A stretch of 20,358 bases of DNA, taken from assembly GCA_900544445.1 (NCBI GenBank), contig UQVK01000068.1, positions 1 to 20,358 on the forward strand, in the 5' to 3' direction. Below, piece by piece: positions 16,423-20,358 of this stretch. The notes under the pieces are model-generated. The model was not told the DNA's origin, made no database searches, and saw nothing but the letters and a program-made list of their open reading frames with translations. The position numbers and the translations under genes are program-made. Positions within the stretch are counted from its first letter, which is position 1. Each line of letters starts with the position of its first letter. The DNA comes from an uncultured Lachnospiraceae bacterium. Its GTDB lineage: Bacteria > Bacillota > Clostridia > Lachnospirales > Lachnospiraceae.

Positions 16423-16976
16423 TCCTTAACCTCCTGATCGCCCCCGTGCATAATTGAGCTGTAAATTTCCCGATACGCGCTTTGTCCCCTGCTTTTATCA
16501 AACCGTTGGAGCCTTAAAATAAGCTTCAGCTTCAGCGCATAATAAAACAACATTGTTTCGCTGAAGGAATCTGCGGGACGCAGCGTTTCCAAATAATCCA
16601 GGCGGATGCGGGTTAAATACCGCTCTGCCTCCAGGGGATCCTCCATCTCCACCGCCTGGCGTACCGTCTGAAGCAGTGCGGCAGAAACTTCCCCTCTTTT
16701 TCCTTCAAACGGCTTTTTCATCTTTTCTGCACGTGCTCCGGCAAGTGCCAGGCGAAAATTGATTTCCCACTCGTTCCACTTGTCAATAAACGGATATCCT
16801 GATTTTTTATTCTCTCTTTTCGGGACAAGGGTCAGCCCGCTCAAAGCATTCCAGGCCTTTTTCCCCAGATTGCTTCTGCAGAGTTCAAAAAAAAGTTCCT
16901 CTGTAATGGGCAGAGCTGTTGTTTCACCGGCAATCTCCAAAGAGGGCAGCTGTGCAATCAGATAGTATTGATTCAT
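16419..16976 (-). CDS. DUF2764-family V-ATPase operon protein
   Basis: The 185-residue protein starts MNQYYLIAQLPSLEIAGE. This is the YYL-x-A-x-LP opening of the DUF2764 family, which is found almost only between the E and A genes of V-type ATPase operons in Bacteroidetes, spirochaetes and some Firmicutes. It is mostly helical and soluble, with no membrane segment or signal peptide. Its function has not been established in the family to my knowledge. Since this operon has no recognisable subunit C (the d/C socket between rotor shaft and K ring) or F, it could fill one of these places. That is inference from position. The start overlaps the stop of E (ATGA). The ribosome binding site is weak, which points to translational coupling. 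Confidence 0.85.
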   Translation of the reverse strand: MNQYYLIAQLPSLEIAGETTALPITEELFFELCRSNLGKKAWNALSGLTLVPKRENKKSGYPFIDKWNEWEINFRLALAGARAEKMKKPFEGKRGEVSAALLQTVRQAVEMEDPLEAERYLTRIRLDYLETLRPADSFSETMLFYYALKLKLILRLQRFDKSRGQSAYREIYSSIMHGGDQEVKE

Positions 16977-17587
16977 ATATTCTCAGCTTCTTTCATCAAT
17001 GATATCAGTTTTGGAGTCAAATATACAGACAGCAGTTCGGTAACCGCTTCCGCCGAATAGTCATAATAAACCCGTCCATCCTGGACCGAAATACGGAATC
17101 CCCCTTCAAAGTTATCGTCCGGTTTCAATGTGACCCCACTGCACATCCGTTCTTTCAGTCCCGCAAGCAATTCCGTCTCAATGGAAGCCAGATCTTTGCT
17201 TCCGACCAAAACGGAGATGTCCTCCGCTTCCGTATCCTTTGTCCAGTTTTCCACAGCCGTAAGAATTAACTGTGCAAGAGCATCGGAAGATAATGCCTCT
17301 TTCACATGATCTCCTGCAATGGCATTCAGCTCTTTCGCAACGCTTTCCCTGAATGAGATCAAAAGGTTCCTTCCGGCCTGGCGGATCGAATCTTCACCGG
17401 CGCGTACAAAGCGCTCATTCTGCGCCCTGGCCTCCAGCATGATCTTCTCAGCTTCTGCCTTCGCATCGGAAATGATCTTTTCAGCCTCAGCCTTTGCTGA
17501 TTCCAATATGGAAGCGGCTTCCGTTTCAGCGGCTTTTACGCCATCATTTTTAATCTGGTCAATGAGCTCCTGCAATTGGATTTCCAT
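16973..17587 (-). CDS. ntpE: V-type ATPase subunit E (peripheral stalk)
   Basis: The 204-residue protein has a long N-terminal coiled coil. It includes a near-perfect 11-residue repeat, AKAEAEKIISD then AKAEAEKIMLE (31-52), the hendecad pattern of right-handed peripheral-stalk helices. The C-terminal globular domain contains VTLKPDDNFEGGFRISVQDG and ends with a helix near ELLSVYLTPKL, as in E subunits. It anchors the head to subunit I. No separate G/H partner gene is present, so the stalk may use E alone or a partner encoded elsewhere. AAGGAGA lies 8 nt before the ATG. The upstream 45-codon ORF ends within this leader. Confidence 0.93.
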   Translation of the reverse strand: MEIQLQELIDQIKNDGVKAAETEAASILESAKAEAEKIISDAKAEAEKIMLEARAQNERFVRAGEDSIRQAGRNLLISFRESVAKELNAIAGDHVKEALSSDALAQLILTAVENWTKDTEAEDISVLVGSKDLASIETELLAGLKERMCSGVTLKPDDNFEGGFRISVQDGRVYYDYSAEAVTELLSVYLTPKLISLMKEAENI

Positions 17588-17592
17588 TTACG

Positions 17593-17730
17593 TCATCTCC
17601 TTTCCCATCCATCCCCTGCGGTTTCAATGCGCTCCAAACCAAAGGGTTCCAAATCCACAGGGTGTTGGATATTCCGGAACCTTACAGGCTCCGAACAGGC
17701 GGAATAGATGAAATTGCAATAATTCTTCAT
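17593..17730 (-). CDS. 45-residue leader ORF of the V-ATPase operon
   Basis: An ATG at 17730 preceded by CGGAG and 5 nt opens a 45-codon frame beginning MKNYCNFIYSACSEPVRFRN and ending ETAGDGWERR. Its TGA (17593-17595) lies just after the AAGGAG ribosome binding sequence of subunit E and 5 nt before that gene's ATG. The layout (promoter, short leader, good start, stop inside the next ribosome binding region) suits a translated leader or a small accessory protein coupled to E. It has two cysteines near the N-terminus and no membrane helix. I recognise no family, and a chance open frame in a 45-codon stretch cannot be excluded. Confidence 0.45.
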   Translation of the reverse strand: MKNYCNFIYSACSEPVRFRNIQHPVDLEPFGLERIETAGDGWERR

Positions 17731-17745
17731 TTATACTCCGTCTTT

Positions 17746-17762
17746 TTGTATATTTTACACAA
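17746..17762. promoter_or_regulatory. Near-palindromic operator candidate at the V-ATPase promoter
   Basis: TTGTATATTTTACACAA is a 17-bp near-palindrome (TTGTATA, TTT spacer, TACACAA, one mismatch). It covers about +3 to +19 relative to the predicted transcript start, a position where a bound repressor would block the operon. No regulator gene for it is evident nearby, and the XRE regulator's own repeats have a different sequence. Confidence 0.4.
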
Positions 17763-17771
17763 TATAGGTTC

Positions 17772-17800
17772 ATTATACTTCTTCTGCAAAATCTAGGCAA
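17772..17800 (-). promoter_or_regulatory. Sigma-A type promoter of the V-ATPase operon
   Basis: On the minus strand, TTGCCT (17800-17795) and a perfect TATAAT (17777-17772) are separated by exactly 17 nt. The transcript would begin near 17765 and run through the leader ORF into subunit E. The remaining sequence between here and the terminator at 17881 (17801-17877) shows no gene. Confidence 0.75.
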
Positions 17801-17877
17801 CAAAAATTTTCACCCAGAAAATGAAGTAAAACCCATATCAAAATAGAACCTTTTTATTCCTTCCATTGTTTCATGCC

Positions 17878-17910
17878 AAAACTGCCGCACAGGTTTCCCC
17901 GTGCGGCAGT
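17878..17910 (-). terminator. Terminator of the radical SAM gene
   Basis: ACTGCCGCAC (17881-17890) pairs perfectly with GTGCGGCAGT (17901-17910). Two more G-C pairs inside, after one mismatch, leave a TTTC loop (plus-strand bases). On the minus strand the stem runs into TTTTGG. It lies 16 nt past the stop of the radical SAM gene and separates it from the V-ATPase promoter. Confidence 0.85.
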
Positions 17911-17925
17911 CCAATTTTTTTCTGT

Positions 17926-18876
17926 TTACTTATTCCTGTTCTTCTTCAGAATGTCATTCACAATATCCATCCGAAGCCCCGCGTCAATGAAATCGCAGTG
18001 CTTACAGAAGGGATAATTCTGTCTGCCGTCCTTCACGGCCGCTCTCAGCTTCTGATAGGCCGGGCTGTTCCAGGCGTCCTTCAGAGACATCTGGTTCAGG
18101 TCGCCCATATCCGTCACCTCAAAGTTGTCGCAGCAGCAGATTCCCAGCTTGCCGTTGGGCGTAATCCACATATCCGTATAGGGCATCAGGCAGGTTTCCT
18201 TAATGACCTTCTCGGTGGCTGCCTTGTTCGGCGCGCTTCCGGCGCGGTTGGTCAGAACCTCCTTCAGATAGCGCATCTGGATCAGGATGTCCACATCCTT
18301 GAACTCGTCCGGATGGCTTTTCACATATTCATAGATCTCCTGGATGTTGTCATGGAACTTCATATCCAGGCAGTAATTGTTGATGATGAGCTGATTCACA
18401 TAGGGGACAATGGCCTTCACCTTGTCCACGGTCAGAAGCAGGCCGTTGGTGGACATGAAAATGAACACATCCGGAAGCTGTTCCCTCGCATACTTGTGAA
18501 ACTCCACGATTCTGGTATCCAGCCAGGGCTCATTGTTTCCGTACAGGGTCAGATGGCCCTTATAGCCCCAGTCGCGGAGCTGATCGATGATGCTGTAATA
18601 CAGCTCGTCCGACATTCTGGCAAAGGGTCTCTTTTCCGCGTTCTTGTTCGCGGTGCAGAACTCGCAGGTGCTGTTGCAGCGGTTGATCGTCTCCAGGTTC
18701 ACCACATTGGGATGCGGGATCGGATCGCTCTCCATGAAATATTTGATATATTCTCTCTGAGATTTTCCTCTCGTCAGAAACTGCAGGGTCAGATATCCCT
18801 CACTTGCCAGCTTCGGAAAATACTTTCTCATGTTCCAGCCGAATTTTCCGGCGTAGTTATGAACTCTGATCGGCAT
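17926..18876 (-). CDS. Radical SAM/SPASM domain protein
   Basis: The 316-residue protein has the radical SAM cluster motif C67-x3-C71-x2-C74 (RCNSTCEFC) preceded by a typical LETINR strand. Other radical SAM landmarks are TLYGNNEPWLD (a GGEP-like motif) and FIFMSTNGLLL. The C-terminal SPASM-type region has C229, C247-C249, C291 and C294, enough for one or two extra Fe-S clusters, and the usual NGKLGICCCD and MGDLNQMSLKDAWNSP phrases. Such proteins generate a 5'-deoxyadenosyl radical to modify peptides, proteins or small molecules. No precursor peptide gene is seen next to it. AAGGAGATAGTAAA precedes the ATG. It has its own promoter and terminator and is therefore a single-gene unit, although it lies downstream of a membrane glycan-type gene. 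Confidence 0.88.
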   Translation of the reverse strand: MPIRVHNYAGKFGWNMRKYFPKLASEGYLTLQFLTRGKSQREYIKYFMESDPIPHPNVVNLETINRCNSTCEFCTANKNAEKRPFARMSDELYYSIIDQLRDWGYKGHLTLYGNNEPWLDTRIVEFHKYAREQLPDVFIFMSTNGLLLTVDKVKAIVPYVNQLIINNYCLDMKFHDNIQEIYEYVKSHPDEFKDVDILIQMRYLKEVLTNRAGSAPNKAATEKVIKETCLMPYTDMWITPNGKLGICCCDNFEVTDMGDLNQMSLKDAWNSPAYQKLRAAVKDGRQNYPFCKHCDFIDAGLRMDIVNDILKKNRNK

Positions 18877-18933
18877 TTTACTATCTCCTTCTATCCTTTG
18901 CTTTCTGCCAGAATGGCCGCATGATGCGTTATC

Positions 18934-18962
18934 ATCATATCACCGGGGGACTTTTCTGTCAA
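18934..18962 (-). promoter_or_regulatory. Sigma-A type promoter of the radical SAM gene
   Basis: On the minus strand, perfect TTGACA (18962-18957) and TATGAT (18939-18934) are separated by 17 nt, which is close to consensus. The -35 box overlaps the stop codon of the upstream membrane protein gene. The leader is about 50 nt. Confidence 0.85.
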
Positions 18963-20358
18963 ACCTGCTCATACACATAAATCGTATAGGGAGAACCTTC
19001 CCCGCCGTATGTCCCCACAAGGGTAAATCCAAGCTCCGGTCCGTTTCCGATTTCAATCCGGGAAAACAGGTATTTTCCGCCAAGTTCCCGGAACATATCG
19101 GCGTCAATATAAAGCGTATCGTCGGACACCTGCATGGTGCGCACCGGATTCCAGGTGTTCTCGCCGGAGCCGGAGAAAATGTAGGCTCTGGCCCCCCAGT
19201 CCCAGAAATAGGTGTCCCATTCCTCCACCCGTTCGGTGGCCGGGGCGATCATCGCGCCGAACGCCTCCTTATACGCCTGCGGGTAGAAGCCCAGGTAACC
19301 GTCCAGCGTGGAAATGCCGTTGTAGGACAGAACCGCCGGATGCATGCCGTAGGCGATGCTGTACTCCCCGTCGTAACCGATGTCTTCCTTAATCTCATCG
19401 AAGAGATCCTCCGAGAAAAATTCCCGGTAATTCAGGTTTTCCACTTCCACGCCCTTCACGATGCGGTAGGCGTGATAGTAACAGGTATAATAAAAATCAT
19501 TGTATACCGCCGGGGTGAGCACCACCACGGCAAGGCTGATCACGAGCAGCGCATTGCCCAGCCACTTCTTCCTGCTGTCATACAGATATTTCACCAGAAG
19601 GAACAGGGCCGCATACCACAGAAACGGATTGAAAAATACGGTCCGGTTGAACTGAAATCCCTCCAGCGGCGGGATCAGCGTCTCAAATAGCTCCCGCAGG
19701 CCGCCCCAGTAATAGAAGCCGTATACCAGGCAGTTTCCCACGATGAAATACAGCACCAGGCAGAAGCTGTCCGTCAAAATCCTTTTCGGCTGGCCCTGGC
19801 GGATAAAACAGATCACCCTGTATGCGAAAAACAGCAGGCAGAGAGGAAGCAGGAAACGGGTATGGGAGGGCTGGGCGTGAAAAATGGCCTGGGAAAACAC
19901 CTCCCAGATGGTCTTCACGATCTGTGCCGCCGTAAAATTGTCCTCCGCCATACTGCCGCGCATGGTCTCCACACTGGAAAGGAGCATCTCTCCGAACAGC
20001 CGGTATTCAAAAACAATATATCCGGCGGAAAGCACTGCCAGCGCCGCCAGAAGCCGCCAGCTGAAAAAGCGGAAGAGCCTTCCCTTCTTTTTCCCATCAC
20101 GTTCACTCTCCCCCGCGGAAGCCGTTTCCGCTTTTCTCCCCCTGACAGTGTCCCTCACCCACAGGATCAGGATCGCCAGCACCAGGTAGCCCAGGATGAA
20201 GATGCCGAAATAGGAAAAATAGGAAAGAAGCGGATAGAAAAACAGAACCAGACAGCCAGGCAGCCATCCCCGCTGCCCATTCTTTGAAGGCACATCCTTT
20301 CCCTTCCGGTTCCAGGGCGCCTCTCCCCGGTAGATCCTGCGCAGCAGGTAAATGACCA
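18959..20358 (-). CDS. Large membrane protein, N-terminus outside the window (YfhO/DUF6044-like)
   Basis: The reading frame is open from the right edge to its TGA at 18959, giving at least 466 residues. A GTG at 20293 is not preceded by a reason to start there: the frame upstream reads VIYLLRRIYRGEAPWNRKGK and continues off the edge. About eight hydrophobic segments are followed by a C-terminal soluble part of about 160 residues (from VKGVEVENLNYREFFSEDLF), containing MHPAVLSYNGISTLDGYLGF and WGARAYIFSGSG. The pattern resembles YfhO/DUF6044-type membrane proteins of Gram-positive bacteria, which are linked to glycosylation of teichoic acids or other surface polymers. The family call is tentative. 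The radical SAM promoter overlaps its stop codon. Confidence 0.65.
   Translation of the reverse strand, partial: VIYLLRRIYRGEAPWNRKGKDVPSKNGQRGWLPGCLVLFFYPLLSYFSYFGIFILGYLVLAILILWVRDTVRGRKAETASAGESERDGKKKGRLFRFFSWRLLAALAVLSAGYIVFEYRLFGEMLLSSVETMRGSMAEDNFTAAQIVKTIWEVFSQAIFHAQPSHTRFLLPLCLLFFAYRVICFIRQGQPKRILTDSFCLVLYFIVGNCLVYGFYYWGGLRELFETLIPPLEGFQFNRTVFFNPFLWYAALFLLVKYLYDSRKKWLGNALLVISLAVVVLTPAVYNDFYYTCYYHAYRIVKGVEVENLNYREFFSEDLFDEIKEDIGYDGEYSIAYGMHPAVLSYNGISTLDGYLGFYPQAYKEAFGAMIAPATERVEEWDTYFWDWGARAYIFSGSGENTWNPVRTMQVSDDTLYIDADMFRELGGKYLFSRIEIGNGPELGFTLVGTYGGEGSPYTIYVYEQV

Noticed and set aside
16973..17587. 33-bp tandem repeat in subunit E as a separate repeat element
   Set aside because: The two units encode the hendecad coiled coil expected of peripheral-stalk proteins, so protein structure explains the repetition.

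Overview
The window looks like chromosomal DNA from a gut-type Clostridia, most likely Lachnospiraceae. The evidence is GC-rich coding sequence with strong GGAGG-type ribosome binding sites, sigma-A style promoters, a prokaryotic V-type ATPase operon, and Firmicute-style membrane glycan genes. This assignment is inferred from gene content and style, not from a database match.

Region 1 (1-6200, minus strand). A four-gene cell-surface operon is read leftward from a good promoter at 6102-6131. Its order is a large membrane protein with a soluble ectodomain (GT-C-like), an acyltransferase-3 family membrane protein, an exported SH3b-SGNH hydrolase, and a GT39-like membrane glycosyltransferase. The last three genes are joined by 4-nt ATGA overlaps or a short overlap, and the operon ends at a clear hairpin terminator (223-262). 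Beyond it lies a dense cluster of perfect palindromes between 12-bp direct repeats (53-198), which is probably a dispersed intergenic repeat. The acyltransferase gene carries an in-frame 15-bp minisatellite.

Region 2 (6157-9705, plus strand). A double-domain GNAT acetyltransferase is followed by an FAD-dependent amine oxidase/UDP-galactopyranose-mutase-like flavoprotein and a DinB-fold protein. The last two genes are only 2 nt apart. A hairpin at 9662-9698 separates this group from the convergent genes to the right and may terminate both.

Region 3 (9726-10182, minus strand). A small XRE regulator has an 18-bp direct repeat over its own promoter and start codon. A previously unmarked 43-codon ORF with a good ribosome binding site overlaps its end.

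Region 4 (10222-17800, minus strand). A complete compact V-type ATPase operon is transcribed in the order E, DUF2764, A, B, D, I, K. This is the Chlamydia/spirochaete/Bacteroidetes-type layout. No separate C, F or G/H subunit genes are visible, and the DUF2764 protein sits where a stalk component is expected. The K subunit keeps Na+-type ligands. An in-frame 45-codon ORF lies between the promoter and subunit E, with its stop inside the ribosome binding region of E. A near-palindrome immediately downstream of the predicted transcription start is a candidate operator.

Region 5 (17881-20358, minus strand). A radical SAM/SPASM protein has its own near-consensus promoter and terminator. It lies downstream of a large membrane protein (YfhO/DUF6044-like impression) that runs off the right edge of the window.

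No rRNA, tRNA, CRISPR array, insertion sequence or prophage gene was seen. The most interesting items are the compact V-ATPase with DUF2764 and its leader ORF, the minisatellite acyltransferase, the XRE/micro-ORF pair, and the palindrome cluster.
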